This document shows positions 45,309 to 54,007 of a DNA stretch of 64,000 nt, one piece after another. The DNA lies in NCBI RefSeq assembly GCF_021502725.1, contig NZ_JAKFFS010000001.1:124001-188000 (forward strand), read 5' to 3'. Positions within the stretch are counted from its first letter, which is position 1. Each line of letters opens with the position of its first letter. This stretch comes from Dyadobacter sp. CY345 (GTDB lineage: Bacteria; Bacteroidota; Bacteroidia; Cytophagales; Spirosomataceae). Below the pieces are notes generated by a model. The model saw only the letters and a list, made by a program, of their open reading frames with translations, was not told the DNA's origin and searched no databases. Made by a program: the position numbers and the translations under genes.

Positions 45309-45327
45309 GGGAAATTTACGAGTTAGG

Positions 45328-45532
45328 CAGGAGGCTCCGCTGGAGCCGGGAATTTTACCTTACAACAATTTCTATAAACAGGATGCTCCTACGGAGCGAA
45401 AGTCCGAAAAGTGGATTTTTGAAGCGACAATTTATTCCTGAAATTTGGAATTAGCCAGCCGCAGAGCGGCTTCCTGTTTATAGAAACGGCACTAATCCTA
45501 GCCGGTGTTTGGCTCCGTAAGAGCCTCCTGGA
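45328..45532. repeat. Composite REP-like palindromic unit 2
   Basis: The unit has GGCTCC-GCT-GGAGCC (45333-45347), CTATAAACAGGA (45372-45383), AGCCGC-AGA-GCGGCT (45457-45471), TCCTGTTTATAG (45472-45483) and GGCTCCGTAAGAGCC at the right end. Hairpins are nested: outer GAGGCTCC/GGAGCC-like and inner CTATAAACAGGA/TCCTGTTTATAG pairs. Confidence 0.85.
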
Positions 45533-45585
45533 AACCACAACTATCTATGAATTGATATATTACCACACACTAAAAAATAATAGAG

Positions 45586-46050
45586 ATGGCAAACACCTAT
45601 TCTCAAATTTATTTGCAATTTGTTTTTGCGGTTAAAAACCGACAAAGTTTAATACCTCAAAATCACAAAGAAGAATTGCATAAATATTTCACTGCTCTGG
45701 TTCAAAACAGAAAATCAAAAATGTTGGCCGTAAATTGTATGCCGGATCATACGCATATTTTTGTCGGATTTAAACCTGTTTTGTCCATCCCTGATTTTAT
45801 CAAAGAGATTAAGGTTGAGAGTAATGAATTTGTCAATAGCAAGAAGTGGACGAATTATAGATTTGGATGGCAGGAAGGATATGGTGTGTTTTCTTATTCA
45901 CATTCTCATATTGGTTCGGTCATGAATTATGTTTTGAATCAAGAAGAACATCATCGAAAAAAAACATTTGAAGAAGAGTATCGTGATTTTCTGAAAAAAT
46001 TTGAAGTGCCGTTTGATGATCAATATTTGTTTGAGTTCTTTGATAAATAG
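45586..46050 (+). CDS. REP-associated tyrosine transposase (RAYT, Y1/HUH family)
   Basis: The 154-residue protein is of the IS200-like Y1 transposase family. The HUH motif lies in MPDHTHIFVGF (about residues 61-71). The C-terminal nucleophile helix has MNYVLNQEEHHRK, where the Tyr would attack DNA. It is flanked on both sides by composite palindromic repeats, the hallmark of RAYT genes rather than of simple insertion sequences. There is no second transposon gene. It likely cuts the single-stranded repeat hairpins. Confidence 0.9.
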   Translation: MANTYSQIYLQFVFAVKNRQSLIPQNHKEELHKYFTALVQNRKSKMLAVNCMPDHTHIFVGFKPVLSIPDFIKEIKVESNEFVNSKKWTNYRFGWQEGYGVFSYSHSHIGSVMNYVLNQEEHHRKKTFEEEYRDFLKKFEVPFDDQYLFEFFDK

Positions 46051-46260
46051 TTAGGAGGCTCCGAAGGAGCCTGGATTCCGAATCAGAAGAAGCAATTGCT
46101 ATAGACAGGATCCTCTGATGGAGCGGGGGTGTAAAGAGGGAAATTTCTCGAATAAGAATTAATATCTCAGAATCAGGAATTATCCAGCCGCTTAGCGGCT
46201 TCCTGTTTATAGAAATGAATTATAAAGCGCAAGGTTTGGCTCCGTAGGAGCCTCCTGGAT
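46050..46260. repeat. Composite REP-like palindromic unit 3
   Basis: The unit starts at the RAYT stop codon with TAGGAGGCTCC-GAA-GGAGCC, then a diverged GACAGGATCCTC hairpin, AGCCGC-TTA-GCGGCT with TCCTGTTTATAG (about 46200-46212), and ends GGCTCC-GTA-GGAGCCTCCTGG. The outer arms pair AGGAGGCTCC with GGAGCCTCCT. Confidence 0.85.
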
Positions 46261-46287
46261 TTGATTGCAGCTGTATTTAATAAAAAT

Positions 46288-46490
46288 TGGGAGACTCCGA
46301 AGGAGTCACGATCAGGCTCACATAAGCAATGGGCTATAAACAGGATGCTCCGGTGGAGCTGAGTAATAAGCCGGAGAGTTGCTGAAGAGAAATTAGTTCT
46401 AAAAATTTGGAGCCAGCCGCAGCGCGGCTTCCTGTTTATAGTGATGGGACTAATCCTGGCCAGTGTTTGGCTCCGTAGGAGCCTCCTTGA
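46288..46490. repeat. Composite REP-like palindromic unit 4
   Basis: The unit has GACTCC-GAA-GGAGTC, where both arms have changed together to keep pairing, then CTATAAACAGGA with GCTCCGGTGGAGC, AGCCGC-AGC-GCGGCT, TCCTGTTTATAG and GGCTCC-GTA-GGAGCCTCC. Its right part (GTGATGGGACTAATCCTGGC onward) is identical to unit 1. It ends about 65 bp before the SDR gene. Confidence 0.85.
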
Positions 46491-46553
46491 AATACCAGAA
46501 AATTTTAAAACGATAATAAACTCAATTACTATAATTTTAAACAATACCATCCA

Positions 46554-47327
46554 ATGCGTTTAGAAAACAAAGTCGCCCTTATCACAGGTGGAAGCGGTGG
46601 AATCGGCCGGGAAACTGCTCTTTTGTTTGCAAAAGAAGGAGCGAAGATTGTTATTACCGATGTCAATGATAAAGCCGGGCAGGAAACGGCGGATATGATA
46701 ACCGCAGAAGGCGGCGAAGCTTTTTATCTACATGCCGACGTATCAAAAGCAGCCGATTGTGAAGCAATGGTTGCCTTCACTGAAGAAAAATTTGGAAAGT
46801 TAAACATCATGTTTAACAACGCCGGTATCATGCACAGCGATGACGATAATGCGGTAACGACCGAAGAATCCATTTGGGATCTGACGATGAATATCAATGC
46901 AAAGGGAGTGTTCCTTGGTTGTAAATATGGTATTCCAGCCTTGCAGCGGGCAGGTGGAGGATCCATTATCAATACCGCATCTTTTGTGGCAATTTTGGGA
47001 GCTGCAACACCGCAAGTTGCTTATACAGCGAGTAAAGGAGCTGTTTTAGCTTTGACAAGAGAATTGGCCATTATCCATGCACGTGAAAATATCCGTGTAA
47101 ATGCCTTGTGCCCGGGCCCTCTTCGTACAGAATTGCTAATGAAATTTTTAAATACAGAAGAAAAGAAACAACGCCGTTTGGTACATATTCCCATGGGTCG
47201 TTTTGGTGAAGCAAAAGAAATGGCTTCTGCCGTTTTATTCCTTGCATCAGATGAGTCTTCTTTTGTAACAGGAACTGACTTTTTGGTTGATGGAGGGATT
47301 ACCTCTGCTTATGTAACGCCATTATAA
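46554..47327 (+). CDS. Short-chain dehydrogenase/reductase
   Basis: The 257-residue protein has GGSGGIGRE (NAD(P) motif, about residues 12-20), NNAGI, and the catalytic residues in NTASFVAILGAATPQVAYTASKGA. The C-terminal FVTGTDFLVDGGITSAY is typical of classical SDRs. The aldehyde dehydrogenase gene begins 12 bp later, so the two are surely co-transcribed and would oxidise an alcohol to its acid in sequence. The substrate is unknown. Confidence 0.92.
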   Translation: MRLENKVALITGGSGGIGRETALLFAKEGAKIVITDVNDKAGQETADMITAEGGEAFYLHADVSKAADCEAMVAFTEEKFGKLNIMFNNAGIMHSDDDNAVTTEESIWDLTMNINAKGVFLGCKYGIPALQRAGGGSIINTASFVAILGAATPQVAYTASKGAVLALTRELAIIHARENIRVNALCPGPLRTELLMKFLNTEEKKQRRLVHIPMGRFGEAKEMASAVLFLASDESSFVTGTDFLVDGGITSAYVTPL

Positions 47328-47339
47328 ATTTTCGGTTTT

Positions 47340-48722
47340 ATGCAAAAAACAATAAGTCCCGTCGATGGATCCATATATCTGGAACGGCCATTGGCGACAG
47401 ATGAAATGATCGAAAATGCTTTGGCAAAAGCAACAGAAGCACAGAAGGAATGGAAAAAAACGTCGATTAAAGATCGCGCTGATTTTTGTTTACAAGCTGT
47501 TGAGTATTTCCTGAACCATGCCGACGAAATTGGTTTGGAGCTGACCTGGCAAATGGGGCGCCCGATCCGTTATACTGCCAATGAAATTCGCAAAGGATTT
47601 CAGGAGCGTGCGAAGTATATGATTTCTGTTGCTGAACAAGCTTTGGCAGACGTTGAGGTGGAGGAAATTGCCGGATTTAAGCGGTTTATCAGACGCGATC
47701 CGGTCGGCGTAATATTTGTGGTTGCACCATGGAATTATCCTTATCTGACTTCGGTCAACTCCGTTATTCCAGCGATTATGGCTGGAAATACAGTTATTTT
47801 GAAACACGCACAGCAAACACCGCTTTGTGCCGAACGTTATGCGGAGGCATTTGCCTACGCAGGTTTGCCGGATGGTGTTTTTCAATATTTGCATTTAAGT
47901 CACGAAAAGGTGGCAAAGGTTATTTCCGATCCGAGAACTGCCTATGTTGCATTTACAGGCTCGGTGGAAGGCGGACATGCAGTTCAAAAATCGATCAATG
48001 AGCGATTTATTGTAGGCGGGTTGGAGCTTGGTGGAAAGGATCCTGCCTATGTGCGCGCGGATGCCAATCTTGCTGACGCAGTTGAAAATCTGGTGGATGG
48101 ATCATTTTTTAATTCCGGACAATCATGCTGCGGTATCGAAAGAATTTATGTTCACGAAGACGTGTACGACAAATTTGTTGAAGGATTTGTTGAACTGACG
48201 AAAACATATACCCTCGGTGATCCGCTTGATGCAGACACAACTTTGGGACCGATGGTTAGAACTTCTGCCGCCGCTTTTGCTCAGAAACAGGTGGACGAAG
48301 CAGTTAAACAAGGCGCGAAGGCACTTGTTGATACGTCGCTTTTTCCTTTGCATAAAGAAGGAACGCCTTATATGGCTCCTCAGGTTTTGGTCAATGTCGA
48401 CCATTCCATGCAGGTGATGACGGAAGAAACTTTTGCTCCGGTTGTCGGAATTATGTCGGTGAAAAGTGATGAAGAAGCGATTCAATTAATGAATGATAGC
48501 CAATATGGTTTAACGGCTTCTATCTGGACAAGCGATATTGATGCGGCTTTGGAAATTGGAGCGCAGGTGGAAACAGGAACATGGTTTATGAACCGCTGCG
48601 ACTATCTTGATCCTGCCCTGGCTTGGACGGGTGTTAAAAATTCTGGTAGGGGAGTGACGCTTTCAAAAGTTGGATACGAAGCTTTGACAAAAGCAAAATC
48701 TTTCCACTTGAAAATCGGGTAG
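47340..48722 (+). CDS. NAD(P)-dependent aldehyde dehydrogenase
   Basis: The 460-residue protein has the ALDH core: VAPWNYPYLTSVNSVIPAIMAGN, LELGGKDPAYV (catalytic Glu), and FNSGQSCCGIERIYV (catalytic Cys). Length fits short succinate-semialdehyde-type ALDHs. It oxidises an aldehyde made probably by the SDR. With the gamma-glutamyl ligase upstream, the set could degrade a polyamine or amino alcohol via gamma-glutamyl intermediates (inference). It ends at a large hairpin. Confidence 0.94.
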   Translation: MQKTISPVDGSIYLERPLATDEMIENALAKATEAQKEWKKTSIKDRADFCLQAVEYFLNHADEIGLELTWQMGRPIRYTANEIRKGFQERAKYMISVAEQALADVEVEEIAGFKRFIRRDPVGVIFVVAPWNYPYLTSVNSVIPAIMAGNTVILKHAQQTPLCAERYAEAFAYAGLPDGVFQYLHLSHEKVAKVISDPRTAYVAFTGSVEGGHAVQKSINERFIVGGLELGGKDPAYVRADANLADAVENLVDGSFFNSGQSCCGIERIYVHEDVYDKFVEGFVELTKTYTLGDPLDADTTLGPMVRTSAAAFAQKQVDEAVKQGAKALVDTSLFPLHKEGTPYMAPQVLVNVDHSMQVMTEETFAPVVGIMSVKSDEEAIQLMNDSQYGLTASIWTSDIDAALEIGAQVETGTWFMNRCDYLDPALAWTGVKNSGRGVTLSKVGYEALTKAKSFHLKIG

Positions 48723-48830
48723 GTTACACAGGGGATCACAGAGAAAATTAAGAGGGACACAGAGTTTTATTTTAACGTAAACTCTGTGTCCCTCTTTTTT
48801 TTTCCTCCGTGTTACTCTATGTAACCTACC
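48719..48830. terminator. Nested bidirectional terminator over two stop codons
   Basis: An inner 18-bp stem (AAGAGGGACACAGAGTTT / AAACTCTGTGTCCCTCTT, 48750-48796) with long T-run is enclosed by an outer arm pair GGTAGGTTACA (48719-48729) / GTAACCTACC (48821-48830). The outer arms cover the aldehyde dehydrogenase stop and the last codons of lysA. It should stop both convergent transcripts. Confidence 0.85.
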
Positions 48831-50047
48831 TGCGTGCGAAGCAGATCTTCCAAAGTCTCGCGTCGTCGAACCAATTTCGCGGTGCCGTTGTCAATTAAAA
48901 CTTCTGCCGGGCGGAAACGGGCGTTGTAGTTTGAACTCATCGTGAAACCATACGCGCCAGCATTCATAAACGCCAGAACATCACCCTGACGAACTGCCGG
49001 TAGCGGACGATCGGTTGCGAACGTATCCGTTTCGCAGATATAACCTACAACAGTATAATCCTTTTCTTCACCCGCCGGATTAGAAATGTTCAGGATATGG
49101 TGGTAAGATCCGTACATCATCGGCCGGATAAGGTGGTTCAAACCAGAGTCGATATGAACAAATGTGCGGGCCGGATCTTCCTTTACAACAGTTGCATTTA
49201 CCAGCAAATAACCACATTCGCTCACCAGAAATTTCCCTGGTTCAAACCATAGTTGCAGTTCACGGCCATATTTAGTGCAGAAGTTTTTGAAACGTTCTGA
49301 AATTTTATTCCCCAAAAGCTCCATATCAGTGATCGGATCATTTGGTTTATAAGAAACTTTAAAGCCGCCTCCCAAGTCAATAATTTCAAGGTCCGGGAGC
49401 TGCAATGCAGCCTCGAAAAGAATATCCGCTACCTGTAAAAATGGTTCAGCATCTATTATGTCTGACCCGGTATGCTGGTGTAAGCCAATAACTTTGATGT
49501 CGTACTTTTTTACAACTTCTAAAATCTGGTCCATAAGCAACACCGAAATCCCAAATTTGGAATCTGCATGGGCAGTCATGATTTTAATATTTCCACCGGC
49601 AGCTACGTTTGGTTTCAGACGTATCAGGCATGGCTTTGTATTTCCATAAGTTTGTCCAAACCATTCCAGCAAAGGAATGCTGTCAACATTGACGATTGCA
49701 CCAGCTTCAACTGCCGTTTTTACTTCGTGAAACGGAACACCGCTTGGTGTGAATGTGATTTGTGTAGTATCATATCCGGCTATTTTTCCCATTTCCAACT
49801 CGCCGGTCGAAACCACATCAAGCCCAACGCCGATTTCACGCATCAATCTTAAAATGGCAAGATTCGTATTTGATTTGCATGCAAATTTTATCTTCATATC
49901 AATGCTTGAAAAAGCACTTTGCAATTCCTGCACTTTGCGACGAATTGTAGATCCATCATAAACATAAAGAGGGCTGCCGTATTGCTCAACAAGCTGAATC
50001 GGATCAATGTTTTGTATTGTATATATATTTTGTTCTGAAAGCTGCAT
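48812..50047 (-). CDS. lysA: Diaminopimelate decarboxylase
   Basis: The 411-residue PLP enzyme makes lysine from meso-diaminopimelate. The PLP lysine is in KIKFACKSNTNLAI. Other blocks are HQHTGSDI, LGGGFKVSY, EPGKFLVSECGYLL and YICETDTFATDR. The C-terminus has GAYGFTMSSNYNARFRPAEVL. Length is typical. The start MQLSEQNIYTIQNI fits. pyrF is 51 bp upstream on the same strand. Confidence 0.96.
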   Translation of the reverse strand: MQLSEQNIYTIQNIDPIQLVEQYGSPLYVYDGSTIRRKVQELQSAFSSIDMKIKFACKSNTNLAILRLMREIGVGLDVVSTGELEMGKIAGYDTTQITFTPSGVPFHEVKTAVEAGAIVNVDSIPLLEWFGQTYGNTKPCLIRLKPNVAAGGNIKIMTAHADSKFGISVLLMDQILEVVKKYDIKVIGLHQHTGSDIIDAEPFLQVADILFEAALQLPDLEIIDLGGGFKVSYKPNDPITDMELLGNKISERFKNFCTKYGRELQLWFEPGKFLVSECGYLLVNATVVKEDPARTFVHIDSGLNHLIRPMMYGSYHHILNISNPAGEEKDYTVVGYICETDTFATDRPLPAVRQGDVLAFMNAGAYGFTMSSNYNARFRPAEVLIDNGTAKLVRRRETLEDLLRTQVGYIE

Positions 50048-50098
50048 TGGAAAATAATTGGATGGTATTAAATTAATTTTTAGAAAGCGGAAGGTGAC

Positions 50099-50926
50099 TT
50101 ATTTGCAATACTTGTCGAGATATACAGCCATTTCCTTTTGTAAAACCTGCGCTTCCTCCTTCGCCTTTTGTGCAAAATCAAGACCGTCGCTGGCGTAAAT
50201 GATACTTCTGGAAGCATTGACAAGTAACCCGCAGGATTTATTCATACCATATCGTGATACTTCTTCGAGGTTTCCACCCTGTGCGCCAACACCCGGAACC
50301 AATAAAAAATGATCAGGAACGATTGTGCGGATATTGGCCAGATCTTTTGCCTGCGTCGCCCCAACCACATACATCATGCGATCAGCACCTGCCCATGTTT
50401 GTGAAGTTTTCAAAACGTGTTCATATAAAAAGCCTTCCTTTGTTTCAAGTCGCTGAAAATCAGATCCTCCTGAATTAGATGTTAGCGCTAAAAGGATCAC
50501 CCATTTACCATCGAAATCAAGAAATGGTTTTACTGAATCACTTCCCATATAAGGTGCGACGGTCACCGAATTAAAATCCAGGCCTGATGAAGATGGATCG
50601 AAAAAAGTACGGGCATACAGTCCTGACGTATTTCCAATGTCACCTCGTTTTGCATCGGCAATAGTAAAATGGCTTTTTGGAATATACTCAATTGTTTTTT
50701 GTAAACTTTCCCATCCCTTTGCGCCCAGAGCTTCGTAAAATGCGATATTTGGTTTATAAGAAACGCAATAATCAGCTGTGGCGTCAATAATTTGTTTATT
50801 GAATTCAAAAACCGGATCACTCTCTTTTTGTAAATGAGCAGGGATTTTACGTATATCGGTGTCAAGTCCGACGCAGAGGTAAGATTTCTTTTGGGAAATT
50901 TGGTCAAAAAGCGCTTCGTATGTCAT
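50099..50926 (-). CDS. pyrF: Orotidine 5'-phosphate decarboxylase (type 2)
   Basis: The 275-residue protein catalyses the last step of UMP synthesis. It has [13 protein letters not shown] near the N-terminus, the catalytic [13 protein letters not shown] motif, and VPGVGAQGG. This is the longer type-2 form. The ATG at 50926 is preferred to one at 50992, because residues before it do not resemble the family. It is followed by lysA 51 bp later. Confidence 0.94.
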   Translation of the reverse strand: MTYEALFDQISQKKSYLCVGLDTDIRKIPAHLQKESDPVFEFNKQIIDATADYCVSYKPNIAFYEALGAKGWESLQKTIEYIPKSHFTIADAKRGDIGNTSGLYARTFFDPSSSGLDFNSVTVAPYMGSDSVKPFLDFDGKWVILLALTSNSGGSDFQRLETKEGFLYEHVLKTSQTWAGADRMMYVVGATQAKDLANIRTIVPDHFLLVPGVGAQGGNLEEVSRYGMNKSCGLLVNASRSIIYASDGLDFAQKAKEEAQVLQKEMAVYLDKYCK

Positions 50927-51034
50927 GTTATTTCGAAATAATGTGCCGAAATTACAACGTCTGCAAATAGATTCATAAATTTGAGCGCACATTAAATTGT
51001 TACAATCTTAAAAAGGGTAATTTAAAAAGTCATT

Positions 51035-51577
51035 ATGCAGATCCGTGAAACATCTATTGCTGGTTTAGTCGAAATTTTCCCACGTGTTTTTCAGGATGAC
51101 AGAGGGTTTTTCTTTGAGTCATACAATGAAGAAGTGTTTGAAAAATTAGGCTTGCCAACGAATTTCGTCCAGGACAACCAGTCATTTTCAATCAAAGGAG
51201 TTGTCAGAGGCCTGCATTTCCAGAATGCACCTTTCGCTCAGGGGAAATTGGTCCGTGTAATATCAGGGCGTGTTTTGGATGTAGCCGTTGATATTCGTCC
51301 CGATTCTCCAACTTTTGGAAAACATGAAGTTTTTGAATTACGCAGTGATACCAACAACATGGCATACATTCCGGAAGGATTTGCACACGGTTTCGTAGCG
51401 CTCGAAGATTCTGTATTTAGTTATAAATGTACCAACGTATATAACAAAGGCGCTGAATCGGGCTTGTTATGGAATGATCCTGAACTAGGTATTGACTGGG
51501 GCGTTACAAATCCGATTGTCTCAGAAAAGGATGTAATTCTGCCAACGTTCAAAACATTGTTCGAAAAGTTTGTATAA
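51035..51577 (+). CDS. rfbC: dTDP-4-dehydrorhamnose 3,5-epimerase
   Basis: The 180-residue cupin-fold enzyme is RmlC. It has QDNQSFSIKGVVRGLHFQ with the catalytic His, DVAVDIRPDSPTFGKHE, and FAHGFVALEDSVFSYKCTN. It makes dTDP-4-dehydro-rhamnose for surface polysaccharide. The other rml genes are not adjacent, so this is a single gene here. It is divergent from pyrF. Confidence 0.95.
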   Translation: MQIRETSIAGLVEIFPRVFQDDRGFFFESYNEEVFEKLGLPTNFVQDNQSFSIKGVVRGLHFQNAPFAQGKLVRVISGRVLDVAVDIRPDSPTFGKHEVFELRSDTNNMAYIPEGFAHGFVALEDSVFSYKCTNVYNKGAESGLLWNDPELGIDWGVTNPIVSEKDVILPTFKTLFEKFV

Positions 51578-51584
51578 CATTGAT

Positions 51585-51622
51585 AAAAGGCTTCTGTGAT
51601 TTATCAGGAGCTTTTTATTTTT
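51585..51622. terminator. Terminator between rfbC and the DJ-1 gene
   Basis: AAAAGGCTTCTG pairs with CAGGAGCTTTTT with one G-U pair and one bulge, followed by TATTTTT in the rightward direction. The genes on each side converge. Confidence 0.65.
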
Positions 51623-52295
51623 CAAAAAGTTCTTCCAAAGCTTTGGAGGCAACTTTTCCGGCAGAGTTCGGATTTTGTCCGGTGATCAGGCGTTCATCCA
51701 TTTCAATGTATTCAATAAAAGGAATCATTGATTTGGTATAATGCGCGCCCCGTTCCCGAAGTTTGTCTTCCAGATGAAATGGAATTTCACTGACAAAACT
51801 CATCAACGTATCCTCAACGTGGGAGAAGCCTGTAACGTATTTATCTTCAATCAGATAAGAGCCGTCGGATAATTTAACATTCAAAAGTCCGCTTACACCG
51901 TGGCAAACAGCGGTTACCATTCCATAGTTTTCGTAAATTATTTTTGTAATTTCCTGTAATTCAATGTTATCAGGAAAATCCCACATGCCTCCATCGCCTC
52001 CCGTAAAAAAGATCAGACGATAATCTTTTGCAATTATTTCAGATGGATTCAGCGATTTTTCAAACTTTGCTAAAAACGCTGCATCATTAAGACATTTCTG
52101 ATTGATCTCATCCTTCAGATCAAAACTTCTTTCGTCAATTGGAATCGTCCCGCCTTTCGGGCTTACTATATCAACCAATACTTTTCGCTTTGTCATGGCA
52201 TCATAAAAATGCGTCAACTCACTCAGCCACAATCCTGTTTTTCCCGTTTTTGACGGGTAACTGTCGTGATTGGTACAAACAATAAGTACTTTCAT
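51615..52295 (-). CDS. DJ-1/PfpI-family protein (Hsp31-like)
   Basis: The 226-residue protein has the class-I glutamine-amidotransferase-like fold with nucleophile elbow AVCHGVSGLL (Cys) and FFTGGDGGMWDF. The N-terminal WLSELTHFYDAMTKRKVLVDIVSPKGG is typical of the Hsp31/YhbO-type class. Members act on glyoxal adducts or as chaperones. The exact activity is unknown. It has its own transcription unit between two terminators. Confidence 0.88.
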   Translation of the reverse strand: MKVLIVCTNHDSYPSKTGKTGLWLSELTHFYDAMTKRKVLVDIVSPKGGTIPIDERSFDLKDEINQKCLNDAAFLAKFEKSLNPSEIIAKDYRLIFFTGGDGGMWDFPDNIELQEITKIIYENYGMVTAVCHGVSGLLNVKLSDGSYLIEDKYVTGFSHVEDTLMSFVSEIPFHLEDKLRERGAHYTKSMIPFIEYIEMDERLITGQNPNSAGKVASKALEELFEK

Positions 52296-52396
52296 TTGAT
52301 CAATGATTGAATTTTGAATGATGGAATGTTGGGTAATTCTATCATCATTAATAAGTTAGAAAGATAAATAAAATTGGAAGAATGATTTCATACGAA

Positions 52397-52452
52397 ACAA
52401 AAAAGATAAAATTAAAGCACGCAAAGCTATTTGCGTGCTTTAATTTTATCTT
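52397..52452 (-). terminator. Strong terminator after the NarL-type regulator gene
   Basis: A perfect 23-bp stem (52403-52425 with 52430-52452) with a 4-nt loop is followed on the minus strand by a T-run. It ends the regulator-kinase transcript. Confidence 0.9.
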
Positions 52453-52485
52453 CTAAAACTTTGGGTGAAATATGAAACGAAGAGT

Positions 52486-53142
52486 CTATAAAAGCTGATT
52501 TTTGTAAGCAAAAGCAACAGCAGCGGCAGTTGTTTTTGTACCTGTTTTTTCAAGAACACGTAGACGATGCCCTTCTACGGTACGCACACTGATAAATAGT
52601 TTTTCACTTATTTCAACGGTTGATAACCCATCACAGATTAATTGTAGAACTTCTTTTTCCCGGGCTGAAAGCGCAACGTTACATGAGTTCGGGAAAAACG
52701 GATGTTTGTTTGGCTGGCGGTTCACCATTTTTCGGTGCATTGCCTTTGATACAAAATCGTTGTAATAAAATCCGTCTTCCGATACGCGTCTGATTGCTTT
52801 TTCAACTTCGTCTGGGCTGGTATCTTTTAAAAGATATCCCTGAACTCCTTTTTCGAGCATGTGTATTACAAATCGGTCTTCGTTATACATGGAAACAACG
52901 ATGATTTTTATGTCTGGAAAACGCTCGAAAGCAAGTTCCGTCGCCTGGATACCGTCCATGACGGGCATTTGCAGATCCATAAAAACAATATCAGGCATAT
53001 TTCCGGGAAGTTTATCCAGAAGTTCCTGGCCGTTGGCCGCCTCCAAAATAAAATCAAAATCAGGGATATTACTCAGCATGGAAATAAATCCTTTTCTGAA
53101 TAATTCGTGATCGTCTGCGATGCCTAGTTTCAAGGTTTTCAT
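52486..53142 (-). CDS. NarL/FixJ-type response regulator
   Basis: The 218-residue protein has a receiver domain with the phosphoacceptor Asp in DIVFMDLQMPVMDGI and a Lys in GYLLKDTSP, followed by a LuxR-type HTH (LSAREKEVLQLICDGLSTVEISEKLFISVRTVEGH). It is the partner of the sensor kinase gene 4 bp upstream. Phosphorylation would switch it to a DNA-binding form. Targets are unknown. Confidence 0.95.
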   Translation of the reverse strand: MKTLKLGIADDHELFRKGFISMLSNIPDFDFILEAANGQELLDKLPGNMPDIVFMDLQMPVMDGIQATELAFERFPDIKIIVVSMYNEDRFVIHMLEKGVQGYLLKDTSPDEVEKAIRRVSEDGFYYNDFVSKAMHRKMVNRQPNKHPFFPNSCNVALSAREKEVLQLICDGLSTVEISEKLFISVRTVEGHRLRVLEKTGTKTTAAAVAFAYKNQLL

Positions 53143-53146
53143 ACTG

Positions 53147-54007
53147 CTAAATTATCGCTTTTTCACGACGAAATGGATGTAATGGTTCCGGTTTGGTGGC
53201 GGAAGTGGGTACTACCGGTATCCGGGCATATGCCTTGCATCCGCCCATAGCAGGTTTTTCGTAAGCGATGGTTCCATCCACAATGGCAAGCCGGCTTTCT
53301 ATTCCAAGTAAGCCAAGACCCGCCAGTTTGTTTTCCTTAATCATCTCAGGATCAAATCCTATACCGTTATCAGTTACCTGAAGCCCGATAATCGTACTGT
53401 TTATCTGCAAGTTAATTTCAATCTGGGAACATTGTGCGTGTTTGATCGAATTGTTGACAAGTTCCTGCATTATGCGATAGATCGTGAGCTCAACCTTAGC
53501 GCTCTGCCGGGGAGCGTCTTCTGTATTAGAATGAAAGGAAAGAGTTAAGTTATTATCCTCTTCAAGTTTGCTGATAAATTCTTCGATAGCCGCGGCCAGG
53601 CCAAATCTTTCCAGCGTGGTCGGTACCAAGTCGCGTGTAATCCGCCGCACATGGAGGATTGTTTCTTCAAGAAGCGACTGAGATTTTCGCATAATCTGCT
53701 CCTCCTTTACCCCGCTGTCAACCGTTAGTTTACTAAGCTGATTTAAGCTAAGTTTCGTCAGAGACAGCATCGTCCCAATATCATCGTGTAAATCCTGTGC
53801 AATCCTGCGACGTTCTGTTTCTTCTGAATTTAAGGCAGTATCAAGTAAAAGACGCTGATAGTCTTTTTCAATTTCCCGAAGTTTTTTTTCCTGCGATAGT
53901 TGTCGTTTCTGATAGAACATAACGAAGAGGATCACAAAAAATGCCATCATTAACATTGCCATAGTTGCAATTAGTAAAGCCCACTTTAATTCGTCACTTT
54001 CGAGCAT
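53147..54007 (-). CDS. Sensor histidine kinase, HisKA_3 type, with one TM helix
   Basis: The protein (286 residues from 54007) has one TM helix (WALLIATMAMLMMAFFVILFV), a coiled-coil linker and HisKA_3 dimerisation domain with the phospho-His in ERRRIAQDLHDDIGTMLSL, then an HATPase domain (ELVNNSIKHAQ; VTDNGIGFDPEM; GLGLLGIESRL). It lacks its own sensor domain. It overlaps the multi-TM gene upstream by 14 bp if the start at 54007 is used; a start at 54043 is possible. Confidence 0.93.
   Translation of the reverse strand: MLESDELKWALLIATMAMLMMAFFVILFVMFYQKRQLSQEKKLREIEKDYQRLLLDTALNSEETERRRIAQDLHDDIGTMLSLTKLSLNQLSKLTVDSGVKEEQIMRKSQSLLEETILHVRRITRDLVPTTLERFGLAAAIEEFISKLEEDNNLTLSFHSNTEDAPRQSAKVELTIYRIMQELVNNSIKHAQCSQIEINLQINSTIIGLQVTDNGIGFDPEMIKENKLAGLGLLGIESRLAIVDGTIAYEKPAMGGCKAYARIPVVPTSATKPEPLHPFRREKAII

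Noticed and set aside
45586..46050. Complete IS200/IS605 element
   Set aside because: There is no tnpB/iscB gene or omega RNA, and the flanks are multi-copy composite palindromes, so a RAYT is the better call.
44985..46500. CRISPR-like array
   Set aside because: The repeats are palindromic composites of about 200 bp around a transposase, not short direct repeats with unique spacers, and no cas gene is present.
46173..46550. Leftward 125-residue open frame
   Set aside because: It lies across composite palindromic units 3 and 4 and has no protein-like features.
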